Source: Pontiella desulfatans (GTDB lineage Bacteria; Verrucomicrobiota; Kiritimatiellia; Kiritimatiellales; Pontiellaceae). From it: 64,000 nt of DNA. The notes under the pieces were generated by a model, which was given only the letters and a program-made list of their open reading frames with translations, was not told where the DNA came from and searched no databases. Position numbers and translations under genes: made by a program. Below are positions 23,445 to 33,019 of the stretch, in pieces (the first letter of the stretch is position 1; each line of letters opens with the position of its first letter). Where the stretch lies: the NCBI RefSeq assembly GCF_900890425.1, contig NZ_CAAHFG010000001.1, positions 2,852,001 to 2,916,000 of the forward strand. The letters run 5' to 3'.

Positions 23445-26414
23445 TTATTTACTGTCACTCATTGCGGTACCATGCGTTAAAACGTGATGGGCATATTCAG
23501 CAAAGTGCCCGTTAACGTCTTTGGTGTAGGCTTCCAGAATGTTTCTTCCTACGTCTTGGTAATCCCCGCATTCGTAAAGCAGTGCGGCCACCAGAACCTC
23601 TTTGAATTTTCGGTTCAGCTCCTTACCACCCTTTGGGCTCAACGGGTTTCGGGCAGGCGTGTTTTTTCCGTCATAGTAATCCAGCACTTGCGCATGCCCT
23701 GTGAGTCCTTTGTTATTCAGGAAATCCGCCACCGGCTTGGCCATGGATGCGTTTTTGTTCATTCGCAGAGCCAGGCAGATCGCCTTGTAGTGAGATAAGG
23801 GACTCTCCATCGTCAATTGATCCAATTTTCCCAGCAAGGGTTCTACCACATCCGGCGTTTGCAGGAATCCAGTGGCAATGACCATGCGGTCTACTTCCCC
23901 AAAGGTGTTCGCATACTTGCGCTGGTTACTGTAATCCCAGCCATTTCCCCAATCCGGAGCATTCCGCACCGCTGCGATCAATGTGTCCTTGCCGGTTGCA
24001 TCATCCAGAATGGCCAGAACTCGGGCAAAGTTCAGTTTAATATCGGGATTTGACGCTTTCGCATAAGCCTGTTTTAACAAAGGAATGGACTGCTGCGGGT
24101 GGCTCATCACTACAGCTAAGGCACGGTGCGTATCGTCGTGCTCTGGTTTTTGGTGAACCCCGATCGTAAGGGCGTTCAGTTGTTTTACCGCCTGCCGTAT
24201 CGCTTCCTGGCTCAGAGGGAAAGAATCCACGTCCGCAAGAACCCGTTCTTCCAGACAACCGTTTTCCACCAAAGCCTGCTGCAATTCCTTAAGGTTGATT
24301 TCCCGCACCAGCCCCCTGGTCCGGTCCACCGCCATGGCCGCCGCCATTCCAACGGCGTAGCCCTGGTTCTGCAGGTCAGGCTGCATACGGGTTAAGGTCA
24401 TCGCATCACGCGTGGTACTGGCCCCGAGCCCGGTGACGAGAACTCCTTCCAGACCTTTAGGCGTCAAACAGCGGTATGGCATATCGCAGGTAAAAACCGG
24501 TCCTTTCATATCTTTCACCAAAAACATCTCCGTATCCGGATGCGCCCCGGCATCGAAATTACTTTTGTGGTGGCTGATGGTATCGGGGAAGGTGCGCTTA
24601 GTGAGAATATCCTCGGTGGTGAGCGTGTAGTCACAAATGGAGCGGCGACGATCCCGCGACGGGATAAGCTGCGCCATATCGTGAACTTTTCCTCCCGTCT
24701 TTCTACCTGACAACTTCAGGTGCCAGCGATCGAAGACATCGTTATCATGCAGCATATAACGAGCCGGGTTCGTTGTTCCGGCGCCGAGTTTGCGGGGCGG
24801 ATTATTTGAAATCTGCACGGACAGGTCGCCATATTTGGAGATGCTGTAGTGCGTTTGCGCATGAGCGGCCGCAGCAATATCGGAGTTACCGGTACTATCA
24901 ATCACCACATCCGCCAGCACCACGCCCCGACCGAACGGCGTAGCGACCACCACGCCCGTGACTTTGTTGCCGTCCATCACGGTGCCACACCCAAAACTGG
25001 TAAACCATACCTCGCCGCCGCTTTGAATCAGCTGACTGCGAAGCCATTCTGATTTTTGAATTTGGCTCCACTCCTCTTTTGTACCCAGCGCCTTATCGAT
25101 TTCAGCGGTATAACCAAACCGAAATCCAAACCAGTACCTTGAAATCAAGCCGGCCGTGCCGACCCCGCCGAGCTCATCCATATACTCGATCGCCAGCGTT
25201 TTAGCGCCCGAGCGAGTGGCGCCCAATGCGGCAGGAGCGCCCGAGGTCCCACCACCAACTACGACAACATCCCAGCGCCCGAGTACCGGCAACTCATGGT
25301 TACCAAGTTTTAATTGAGGGCTATTCCGAAAACGGAACGACGGCTCGACCTCCGTTACGGCCAGGCTCGGCTTTGCATCACTCGTATGAGCGTATTGTAA
25401 GCTGGCGGGGACGACACGGGCTTTCGCCTTCTTCGCCGCTTCGCGCCCTACTTCTTCGCCCACTCTAGCAAATCCCAGCAGGCTCTTCTGCTCACCGGAA
25501 TAAGCGTTCAGGACATAAAGGTGATCGACGCCTTTCGGGCGAACACCACCCGCCACCACATTATCCGGCGTGTAGCGTAGCTTCTCGGAGTGGTCGACCA
25601 TATTGGGGTCGTAGACTTTTGAGCGGACTTCGTTCAAGACCCGGCTGCGCTCACGGAAGGTGTCGGCATTGTATTCGAGCGGGAAGCTGTACTCGTAAAC
25701 AGAGTGGGTCTTCTTCTCTGTTTTTCTATTCTTTCCCCGTCCCTTTGTGATGGAAGATTTAAAAGTTAAACTCGGCACTTTCGTTCCCGTTTCTTTCAAA
25801 TCACCGCCGATCACCGTGTATTTGAATGTTTTTTTACCCGGTTTAAAGGGCGCGAATTTTGCGGCGGTTTGACGGGTCAGGATCGCGTTTTCGGTGGCAT
25901 CGATTATGACCTTCGCGCGAATCGCCTGACGGCCGCTGCGGTTCATCATCGTCAACCCACTCGGCACGCCCTGCTCATCCACCAGCAGTTCGGCGGGAAA
26001 GCTGCCGGTCATAAATTTGACCTTACGCGTCAACAAAGAGCGGTCTAACAGGGATTTTACCTGTAGCGGAGTTATCTGGCGCGAAGCTTTAAACAGCTCT
26101 TTAGTAATTTTTGTTAACGGTTGTTCCTCGGGGTTGAGCCATAGTTTCTGGCTCGCGCAGAGGTCGTACCCAAGATACGGGCGCGATTCAACGACGAGTA
26201 CCGAGGCTCCACTATCGGCGGCGGCACAAGCCGCTTCCACCCCGGCGACCGAACCGCCCGCCACAACCACATCCACATCGTAGGCTAATGGAATTTCTTT
26301 GGCGGTCTCAATAACCCCTTCCGCGCTCGCGCCCACTTGAAACGCAAGCGTGGCGAAGATGGACAGGAATCCGATTTTTAACTGACTAACATTTAACTTT
26401 ATATTCACTGTCAT
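23445..26414 (-). CDS. Two-module FAD-dependent oxidoreductase with HEAT-like tail; 5' end rebuilt by IS copy 2
   Basis: This 989-residue protein has a signal peptide and two Rossmann FAD domains, with VVVAGGSVAGVEAA at ~50-62 and VVVVGGGTSGAPAA at ~383-396, each followed by VIIDATEN or VVIDSTGNSD strands typical of PF12831-type oxidoreductases. The last ~250 residues are helical repeats like HEAT. Such proteins accompany sulfatases and glycosidases in PVC bacteria and probably oxidise sugar moieties. An IS4 element inserted after native codon 4. The ATG now at 26414 comes from the IS terminal repeat (M-T-V then the native N-I-K-L), keeping the frame, but the native promoter and ribosome site are 1.46 kb away. 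Expression is uncertain. Confidence 0.82.
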   Translation of the reverse strand: MTVNIKLNVSQLKIGFLSIFATLAFQVGASAEGVIETAKEIPLAYDVDVVVAGGSVAGVEAACAAADSGASVLVVESRPYLGYDLCASQKLWLNPEEQPLTKITKELFKASRQITPLQVKSLLDRSLLTRKVKFMTGSFPAELLVDEQGVPSGLTMMNRSGRQAIRAKVIIDATENAILTRQTAAKFAPFKPGKKTFKYTVIGGDLKETGTKVPSLTFKSSITKGRGKNRKTEKKTHSVYEYSFPLEYNADTFRERSRVLNEVRSKVYDPNMVDHSEKLRYTPDNVVAGGVRPKGVDHLYVLNAYSGEQKSLLGFARVGEEVGREAAKKAKARVVPASLQYAHTSDAKPSLAVTEVEPSFRFRNSPQLKLGNHELPVLGRWDVVVVGGGTSGAPAALGATRSGAKTLAIEYMDELGGVGTAGLISRYWFGFRFGYTAEIDKALGTKEEWSQIQKSEWLRSQLIQSGGEVWFTSFGCGTVMDGNKVTGVVVATPFGRGVVLADVVIDSTGNSDIAAAAHAQTHYSISKYGDLSVQISNNPPRKLGAGTTNPARYMLHDNDVFDRWHLKLSGRKTGGKVHDMAQLIPSRDRRRSICDYTLTTEDILTKRTFPDTISHHKSNFDAGAHPDTEMFLVKDMKGPVFTCDMPYRCLTPKGLEGVLVTGLGASTTRDAMTLTRMQPDLQNQGYAVGMAAAMAVDRTRGLVREINLKELQQALVENGCLEERVLADVDSFPLSQEAIRQAVKQLNALTIGVHQKPEHDDTHRALAVVMSHPQQSIPLLKQAYAKASNPDIKLNFARVLAILDDATGKDTLIAAVRNAPDWGNGWDYSNQRKYANTFGEVDRMVIATGFLQTPDVVEPLLGKLDQLTMESPLSHYKAICLALRMNKNASMAKPVADFLNNKGLTGHAQVLDYYDGKNTPARNPLSPKGGKELNRKFKEVLVAALLYECGDYQDVGRNILEAYTKDVNGHFAEYAHHVLTHGTAMSDSK
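26397..26405. repeat. 9-bp target-site duplication, left copy
   Basis: CTTTATATT directly abuts the left end of IS copy 2 and is repeated exactly at 27866-27874, the mark of a recent simple insertion. Confidence 0.9.
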
Positions 26415-27865
26415 CCCATAGAGAACGCTAATGAAGTATAAGCGCCCGTTTTTGTTAAGGTTTTTGATGTTCGGTTCATTTAGTCGATTTCGATTTTTTA
26501 TCGAAGGTTAATGATGGTTCCCCGTTTTAAACAGTTGGCTGTCCCACAGCTTTTAGACGAACCCCGGCAGATACGCCTGTTCCGGTGCTCCTCTGATACG
26601 ACTGGGTGGTTTGGCTGTCCCATAGGATTCCAGCAAGGCCGTCAGATCCCAGCGTCGCCACAGCGCGGCGCGCACAACGGTAAAGAGACGCTTGAAGCTG
26701 TGTCCCCACCCGTGCATGAACGCCAGGCAGCGCATGAGCAGATGCACCAGCAGCCCCGTCCAGACCTGCCAGCGAACGGCGTTGGCGCTGTAGCCGAGGA
26801 AGTCGGAGAGCTGGAGCGTCTGCTTGATCTCTTTGAAAAATACCTCGATGTCCCATCGGCAACGGTAGAGTTCAGCGATCGTCCACGCGCTCCACTCCAT
26901 GTGGTTGGTCATGAAGACCATTTCGACATCTTTGCCGTTGATCTCCACGAGGGCAACGACGCGGCGCAGCTCGCTCGGGTAGGCCTCCTTCGATTTTTCG
27001 AGCGCCATCTCAATCACCTCGTCGCGAATGATGCGCTTGTGTCCGGTAGTTTCGAGCGTGCGCACCACATCGTATTGCATGTTGTCCTTGGCCCGGCCTA
27101 CCCACCAGATGCCGCGCTCCGTCAGTTCGTAGAGATGCCCGAATTTCGTGTAAGCCTTGTCGAACACGGCGATTTTACCGGATTTGAGCCCTGCGCACAA
27201 CGCCTGCGCCTTGGTGCTATCATGGTGCTTCGCCGTATCAACGATGGCGCACCGGGGCAGAAAGCTCTGCAGGTCGAGGCGCAGATGACACTTGGCCGCG
27301 GCTTTGCGACGGCGGTGCTTCGCCCAGTCCATGCAGTTGGCGACCAGTTGGACCGTGGTCGAGTCCATCGCATGGATCGCCTTGCTGAAGCGCCGAAGGT
27401 ATCCGCGCCGAACTTTGCCTTTCGCGAAGCCCGGAACCGTATCCATCAGATGCTTCATCATGCTCCAGTAGAGTTCTTCAGCCATGTCCGCGCTGCGGAC
27501 CCTGTTCGCATGGCTCAGGTTGTTGCGCGAAGGAGGAACTGCACCTCGTATAGTCGAGAGCGCCGCCGCATTCATCTGGAGCGCGTCGCACACATCATTG
27601 AGTCCAAGCGCGTGCGAGAAGTGGGCGTACATCAACGAAACCACATGGCTCCACGGCGTGTACGTCCGGCATCGGGCGTCTACGCCATGCTTCTTCGCAA
27701 GGTTCGACACCATGTGTCCGGGAATCAGATTGCACATTTGTTTCAAGGTAGTATACCTATGTCCGGCTGGTTTGTGTTTTTGTCTTTGTTTTTTCATACC
27801 CTCCGAGTGGAGGATTTAAGACGCACTTACCAGCCTTTTTATTTAAGAGCTATGGGATGACAGTG
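26406..27865 (-). mobile_element. IS4-family insertion sequence, copy 2 (1,460 bp)
   Basis: This element has the same length and the same CACTGTCATCCCATAG terminal repeats as copy 1 at 12350-13809, with a perfect 9-bp target duplication. The only difference I found between the copies is one base (27176 T against 13120 C). It lies within the first codons of a FAD oxidoreductase gene, between it and the upstream sulfatase gene of the same operon. Confidence 0.95.
26553..27797 (-). CDS. IS4-family DDE transposase, copy 2
   Basis: The protein is identical to copy 1 except Lys at residue 208 in place of Glu. The catalytic residues Asp145, Asp213 and Glu318 with the Y-R-E-K signature are intact. 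A clean target duplication shows that an element of this type has moved recently in this genome. Confidence 0.92.
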   Translation of the reverse strand: MKKQRQKHKPAGHRYTTLKQMCNLIPGHMVSNLAKKHGVDARCRTYTPWSHVVSLMYAHFSHALGLNDVCDALQMNAAALSTIRGAVPPSRNNLSHANRVRSADMAEELYWSMMKHLMDTVPGFAKGKVRRGYLRRFSKAIHAMDSTTVQLVANCMDWAKHRRRKAAAKCHLRLDLQSFLPRCAIVDTAKHHDSTKAQALCAGLKSGKIAVFDKAYTKFGHLYELTERGIWWVGRAKDNMQYDVVRTLETTGHKRIIRDEVIEMALEKSKEAYPSELRRVVALVEINGKDVEMVFMTNHMEWSAWTIAELYRCRWDIEVFFKEIKQTLQLSDFLGYSANAVRWQVWTGLLVHLLMRCLAFMHGWGHSFKRLFTVVRAALWRRWDLTALLESYGTAKPPSRIRGAPEQAYLPGFV

Positions 27866-27877
27866 CTTTATATTCAT
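27866..27877 (-). other. Orphaned native start codon and first codons of the FAD oxidoreductase gene
   Basis: On the minus strand, ATG AAT ATA AAG begins at 27877, with GGAGAT upstream. The last nine bases are the target duplication, repeated at 26405-26397 at the other side of the IS. The native protein therefore began MNIKLNVSQ, and its translation signals are now stranded beyond the element. Confidence 0.85.
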
Positions 27878-27923
27878 TTTATCTCCGATTTTCTTACCTG
27901 TCTGTGGACGGAAAAGTGAACGA

Positions 27924-29834
27924 TCATTTTTTCTTACGGGAGGGATTCTCTGGAAGCAAACCAAAAGATTGCTGACAATATCCAATGTAAGACAGGAATT
28001 TTGCACCTCTTGCCTTGTGGATAATGTGCGCTCTGCTCAATTCTTCTGTACAATCGGGAGCCTTCTCTTTGAGGTATCTCAATGCTTCGATTGCGGCCAG
28101 AACATTGTAGGCCGTTGGTCCGCTTGTATTGATAATCTCTTTCTTCAACACATTGCCGGATTCTTCCCGATGCTTGCCCAGGGATAGAAGAACAGTGGCT
28201 GAAGCAATCCGGGTGTCCGTCGTAGAACATCTAAGGAGTGGAGCCACTTTGTCAACCACGCCAGATGCCGCCGTTCCTTGAGATATTAGCCCGATGAGGG
28301 CCCAATACTTAACAATGTCGTCCGGATGATCGAGGAATTCCGCCTGACGCGACAATACGTCGGGGCCACCGCCAACCAAATCCGCCGCCGCGAGAATATC
28401 TTTGAGAGGGTACTTTTCGTCATTTGTGCGGATCTCATATGGAGTCGAGCCCTTTGCGCGAACAGCCATTTCATATTCAGGAAGAAACATAACGTCACGT
28501 CTTTGCATGATCTCTTGGTGCATAGTACCCCGAAGCTCATTCAGGACATGACTATGCTCAGGCGAGTCCACCAGATTCCGAATCTTGTGAGGATCTTTTT
28601 TGACGTCGTAGAGTTCTTCGGGTGGCGTGGTCGGATCAGCAAAGTCCAGAGTGGAACCTGTGAGAGCTCCCTTTTTATAGCAGTTCTTTATCTCCGGTGT
28701 TATCTCCGAAGTATCGAAATAGGCGGTTCCGTGCATTTCCGAAATATGGGGCATGTAGTTGCGGTTGTACTGATATCGGTCAGTTCGGATCGTGCGCGAG
28801 TTGCGGATAACTTCTGCCGTCCGGTGAACACTGCCAAAGGTATAACTACGCGCGGCGGGCTCACGGCCTTTGCCCAGAAAAACATAACCTTTCATGTAAG
28901 AGGGTATCTTACCTCCTGCCAGGCTGATCACTGTGGGTCCAAAGTCCTCGAATGTGACAATGTCATTGCAGACCGAACCCGGAGCAGAAGGAGCCAGATG
29001 CTGATACTTTTTGGGGAACTTAACGATCAGAGGGATCTGGTAGCCAAAGACGGGACTGCATTTGGCACGTGGAATCCCCTCTCCGTGATCGGCATAGATG
29101 AAAATGATCGTGTCATCTGCAAGTCCGTCCTGCTCCAGCTTATCCAAAACCACCCCCATCTGCTTGTCCACCATGGTGGTGCAGTCATACACGCGCGCCA
29201 TCGTGCGCCGTGAGATGGGGGTCTGGGGAAAATACGGGGGGATTGAAGCATCCTCAATAACATGCTGTTCCTCTTCCGAGAGCTTGTTCCGGATTACCGC
29301 AATGTATTTCTCATAAGAGCAGGTCATTTCTCTGGACTGGTGAGAATCTCCGAAGTTGATCACCGAGAAGAACGGTTTTCCTTTGGGTCGATCTTCATAT
29401 TTTCCGCGCTGCCTGGTCCAGGACTCTTTGATGAGCCGTTTTGCGGCGGAGGTGTTGTAGTCAGTCTTATAATAATTGGAGGTGTAATATCCCGCTTCCC
29501 GCAGGAAGGTTGGAAACCCTTTGATGAAATCAGGGATATCATGCGTGCTTCGTTGATTGCCTGTTCCCAGACAGGTGGCAAGAACACCGGTTATCAGCGA
29601 GCTTCTCGATGGGGCACAACTAGAGTTTGTGCTGAACGCACGTCCATAGCGAATCCCTTCGGCGGCGATCCGGTCTATGTTCGGCGTATGGGCATACGGA
29701 TCCCCATAACACCCGAAAGAATTGGGAGAGGTATCCTCCATCACCAGCCAGAGAATATTCGGTTTAGACACTTCCGCATAGGCCAAGACCGACGCGAAAA
29801 CCACAAGCACCATCAGTGCGACTTGTTTTTTCAT
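27924..29834 (-). CDS. S1-family sulfatase (CAPSR) with HEAT-like C-terminal extension, exported
   Basis: The 636-residue protein has a signal peptide, the metal site NILWLVMEDTSPNSFGC (Glu-Asp replaces the common Asp-Asp), formylglycine motif CAPSRSSLITG with Cys73, and IFIYADHGEG for the distal metal ligands. Beyond residue ~490 it carries helical repeats (ILAAADLVGG, ALIGLISQGTAAS, ASATVLLSLGKH, VLAAIEALRYL) like HEAT, which makes it longer than a plain sulfatase. It lies three bases after the upstream FAD oxidoreductase, also HEAT-tailed, and was followed by another before the IS inserted. Shared helical tails hint that these proteins associate. Confidence 0.85.
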   Translation of the reverse strand: MKKQVALMVLVVFASVLAYAEVSKPNILWLVMEDTSPNSFGCYGDPYAHTPNIDRIAAEGIRYGRAFSTNSSCAPSRSSLITGVLATCLGTGNQRSTHDIPDFIKGFPTFLREAGYYTSNYYKTDYNTSAAKRLIKESWTRQRGKYEDRPKGKPFFSVINFGDSHQSREMTCSYEKYIAVIRNKLSEEEQHVIEDASIPPYFPQTPISRRTMARVYDCTTMVDKQMGVVLDKLEQDGLADDTIIFIYADHGEGIPRAKCSPVFGYQIPLIVKFPKKYQHLAPSAPGSVCNDIVTFEDFGPTVISLAGGKIPSYMKGYVFLGKGREPAARSYTFGSVHRTAEVIRNSRTIRTDRYQYNRNYMPHISEMHGTAYFDTSEITPEIKNCYKKGALTGSTLDFADPTTPPEELYDVKKDPHKIRNLVDSPEHSHVLNELRGTMHQEIMQRRDVMFLPEYEMAVRAKGSTPYEIRTNDEKYPLKDILAAADLVGGGPDVLSRQAEFLDHPDDIVKYWALIGLISQGTAASGVVDKVAPLLRCSTTDTRIASATVLLSLGKHREESGNVLKKEIINTSGPTAYNVLAAIEALRYLKEKAPDCTEELSRAHIIHKARGAKFLSYIGYCQQSFGLLPENPSRKKK

Positions 29835-29837
29835 GAA

Positions 29838-32800
29838 TTATCTCCCTGCATATTTGATTGGCGAAACCGTTGCCGTTTTAAGCCAAGCTTTCCACGCCTG
29901 CGGGTCATAGCCGAAATCACGCTGCGAAAGTGCCGCAAGCTCTTCGTGGGCACTGCGGGCAATAAAGCCGCGAATATCCGTGAGGTAGTCGATCATCATT
30001 TCATAGCCCTGTTTCGATCCGCAACGCGCCATCGCCCGTCCGATGCTGAATTCCAGATAGGCGTAGCGATCTTCCATAATGCTTGCTTTCCCTTTACCGG
30101 TTTCGCGCGGATCGGTACCGATCGGGAGCCGGCTACCAGAAATTCCCTTCTTTTTGGCAAGCAGGTTTAGCGCCGGAATACATTCAGGGTCGGCCAATCG
30201 ATCCGAGGCATAGCAGATGCTGTAAACGTAGTTGAACATCACGTCGGATTTTTCGGGATTCATTTCGACCCGCTTCGCAATCTCGGTCATCAACGGAATC
30301 ACTCTGGAATCACCCGATCGCCCAAGCGAGTTGACCCAGTAGGTTATCTCCGGCGCGGAAGCGTGGTCGGGGGTATCATGCCGCATCTTCACGTGGCTCT
30401 TTTTGGAAAGACCGGGGGTTTTGAGGCTCTGTTCCAATTCCTCCAGCAGCACATCCGCACCCTGGCGATCACCGAGAAAACAGAGCGCCTTCCCAAGATC
30501 CAGGCGTCCCGTTCCTGTAGCATTTCCCAACGCCGCTTTGAGTAGCGGCAAAGATTGTTCGGGTCGCATCAACAGTGAAACCTTGTCCATCAGCTTGAGT
30601 TTGCCGGCGGCGAGCTGGTCGGCCATTTGCTTAAGTTGAGCACTATCAATTTCCGGCAAGGCACTATCTTTCACACCTTGTGTTCCGCTCAAGTCTTCGG
30701 CAGAAAGTGCGCCCAGGCCGATCACTCCTTGCTGGAGGGCTTTAATATCAATCTCGCCAAACGACTGATTATTCCCGATGGATTGCGCCGCGGCCAGTCC
30801 CGCCGCACCGCCTATCGCCATAAGATCGCGCTGCATGCGAGCCAGCGCCAGCGTATCATGGTCGACGGACATCGCTTTGCCGACCACCAGAACGTTGTCA
30901 AACTCCACTGGGCGCAGGGCGCGATAAGGAATCTGAACCAAGAAGGTCTCCATCCAGTCGGTAACATAGCCGCAGAACGACAGGTCGCTGTCGGCGATGC
31001 CCTTGATGTCCACATCAGCTTTGCAGACCGCGATCGTGTCCTCAAATTGGCGGTTCGACATAATATCGGCGTAGGTTACCCGAACACTCCCCTCGATATT
31101 TCTGGATTCACGCGGGGTCAGGTAATATTGAGGAGAACTCCCTTTTTGGGGATTACCCTTTCTTGCCGCTTTTTTGAAGCGGCGTGATGCTACCAAAACC
31201 CGGCTCAGGTCGGTCGGGTCGCGAAAATCGACTACAAACGCGAAGTGGCGTCGCGCTTCCGGATTGGTTCCGATGAACTGGGCAAAGGAGTAGAATAGGG
31301 TCATCGCGTCCCGCGTTGGACCATAGGAAAAAGCACCGCCAGCACGCGCCACGATATCGGCATCGCCGGTTGCATCGATCACGCATTTTGCCTGAACCAC
31401 GCCCAGCCCGTTCGGCGTCGTGACCACAACGCCACTGATCTTTTCCCCATCAACCACCGCGCCCACGGCCAGCGTGTGGGTCAGCATACGCGTCCCGGCG
31501 CGCATCAGGCAGTCCAACATACCCATGCACTTCGGCATCCCCGTCGCCTGCATCGTTTGGGCGGCATCCTGATCCAGCTGCCCCACAAAATCGGTCTCGC
31601 GCCCGAACCAGTATTTGCAAACGCCGCCAATCGTATGCGTTCCGCCGCCGTCGCCAAACTTTTCTACGACAATCGTATCTACGCCTTTTCTGGATGCAAC
31701 CAGTGCGGCGGGCATTCCGCTCGTTCCGGCACCCACCACGAGCAGGTCGCAGGTCGCAACGACCGGCAACGTTCCGGGCTGGGCCGCAACCTGTTTTCCG
31801 GTGCTGTAAATCGGCGCTATGGCATCGAAAGAGGCGGTTCCTGACGTGCTCTTTTTCGAAGCGGTTCCGAGCTGCAGCACCCCGTCGAGCGTTCCGGCTG
31901 GTTTCGTAACGACATTTTTCAACAGCGGAACGAACGAGGGACCGGCGAGTGGCTCAACCATACTCAACGCGAGTTCATCGTCGACATCCGCCATCGGCCC
32001 GCAGACCCAAACATTGTCCAGTTTTTCTGGGCGGCATGCGTCCAACGTCAACTTGCCGGACTTTGAGCGGCTGACAATCCGCCGCGCCGGATCCATAAGC
32101 AACGTGTTTCCGCCACGGACATATTGCAGACCGGTCTGGGGGGAAGCCTTCAGAACAATGCGCCGCGCTTCCTGATTGTAGGTTGCTTCCGGGAAATGGC
32201 CTTTCGCAACCGGCAACCGCAACTTAAACTCGGCGAACGGACCGTGCATTACGATCTGACCGTTTGCGAGTTCCGGCACGCCTTTCACGGCAATCGGCGC
32301 ACTGCGTTCCTCATTGCAGAGATAACTGTAGCGAGCCAGCAGTCCCTTTTCGGCGGACGAGCGTGCCTTTGTTTCGCCGCCGGCCGACGTAACGATCAAT
32401 GCATCGGGCGTGTAATCGATCACCGTGTCGGCTTGAACGGCAACCAACCCGCCCTTGCAAGCAAACACCACGGCAGTGATCCGACGGTCCGCCCGCGCCA
32501 CACCGCACGGAAACAGGTCGTAATGCAGTGACGCGCCCGAATCGAGAAGCAGGTCTTCCAGCCCCTCCGTGACTTTGATCATATCGAGGAGCGAATCTTC
32601 TCCCGCCTCCTTCTCGACGCATCCGGTGAGGAACGCGTTGATTTCCGCGTCACTCGAATTCAACCATTCGCGTTTAACCCACGGGCGTTTACACATAATC
32701 AGTTCATGCGGAAGCGACGTGCCAGCCGAGGCCAGCACCGCGCTTTTGCCCTCTTTCGCAAACGTAGATGCCAAGAAACAGGCATCCAGTGTCGAGCCGA

Positions 32801-32942
32801 CAACCAACACATCGGCGATCTTGATCACCGGAATCTGTTTGCCTTCAAACGTGACGTAGCGTGATGCATCACTCGATGCCGCGTTGGCTGAAATCGCCAC
32901 CATGACAACGAGCGCGCATACCGTTAAAACCCACTTTTTCAT
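29838..32942 (-). CDS. Two-module FAD-dependent oxidoreductase with degenerate first FAD motif and HEAT-like tail
   Basis: A 1,034-residue exported paralogue of the protein at 23445-26414. The first Rossmann motif has decayed to VLVVGSTLDACFLA (residues ~45-58), losing two of the three glycines. The second is intact (LLVVGAGTSGMPAALVASRKG, GAGTSG at 404-409), followed by GGTHTIGGVCKYWFG and CVIDATGDADI. Residues beyond ~740 are HEAT-like. Only the second module is likely to bind FAD; the first may have become structural. It precedes the sulfatase at 27924-29834 by three bases. Confidence 0.82.
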   Translation of the reverse strand: MKKWVLTVCALVVMVAISANAASSDASRYVTFEGKQIPVIKIADVLVVGSTLDACFLASTFAKEGKSAVLASAGTSLPHELIMCKRPWVKREWLNSSDAEINAFLTGCVEKEAGEDSLLDMIKVTEGLEDLLLDSGASLHYDLFPCGVARADRRITAVVFACKGGLVAVQADTVIDYTPDALIVTSAGGETKARSSAEKGLLARYSYLCNEERSAPIAVKGVPELANGQIVMHGPFAEFKLRLPVAKGHFPEATYNQEARRIVLKASPQTGLQYVRGGNTLLMDPARRIVSRSKSGKLTLDACRPEKLDNVWVCGPMADVDDELALSMVEPLAGPSFVPLLKNVVTKPAGTLDGVLQLGTASKKSTSGTASFDAIAPIYSTGKQVAAQPGTLPVVATCDLLVVGAGTSGMPAALVASRKGVDTIVVEKFGDGGGTHTIGGVCKYWFGRETDFVGQLDQDAAQTMQATGMPKCMGMLDCLMRAGTRMLTHTLAVGAVVDGEKISGVVVTTPNGLGVVQAKCVIDATGDADIVARAGGAFSYGPTRDAMTLFYSFAQFIGTNPEARRHFAFVVDFRDPTDLSRVLVASRRFKKAARKGNPQKGSSPQYYLTPRESRNIEGSVRVTYADIMSNRQFEDTIAVCKADVDIKGIADSDLSFCGYVTDWMETFLVQIPYRALRPVEFDNVLVVGKAMSVDHDTLALARMQRDLMAIGGAAGLAAAQSIGNNQSFGEIDIKALQQGVIGLGALSAEDLSGTQGVKDSALPEIDSAQLKQMADQLAAGKLKLMDKVSLLMRPEQSLPLLKAALGNATGTGRLDLGKALCFLGDRQGADVLLEELEQSLKTPGLSKKSHVKMRHDTPDHASAPEITYWVNSLGRSGDSRVIPLMTEIAKRVEMNPEKSDVMFNYVYSICYASDRLADPECIPALNLLAKKKGISGSRLPIGTDPRETGKGKASIMEDRYAYLEFSIGRAMARCGSKQGYEMMIDYLTDIRGFIARSAHEELAALSQRDFGYDPQAWKAWLKTATVSPIKYAGR

Positions 32943-33019
32943 TTCTTATCTTCTAATTTAAGATTTGGCCCTGTCAAAACAGGTTGTCTATCCCTTTTCT
33001 GGTGTCGGAAAGCTGTTCA

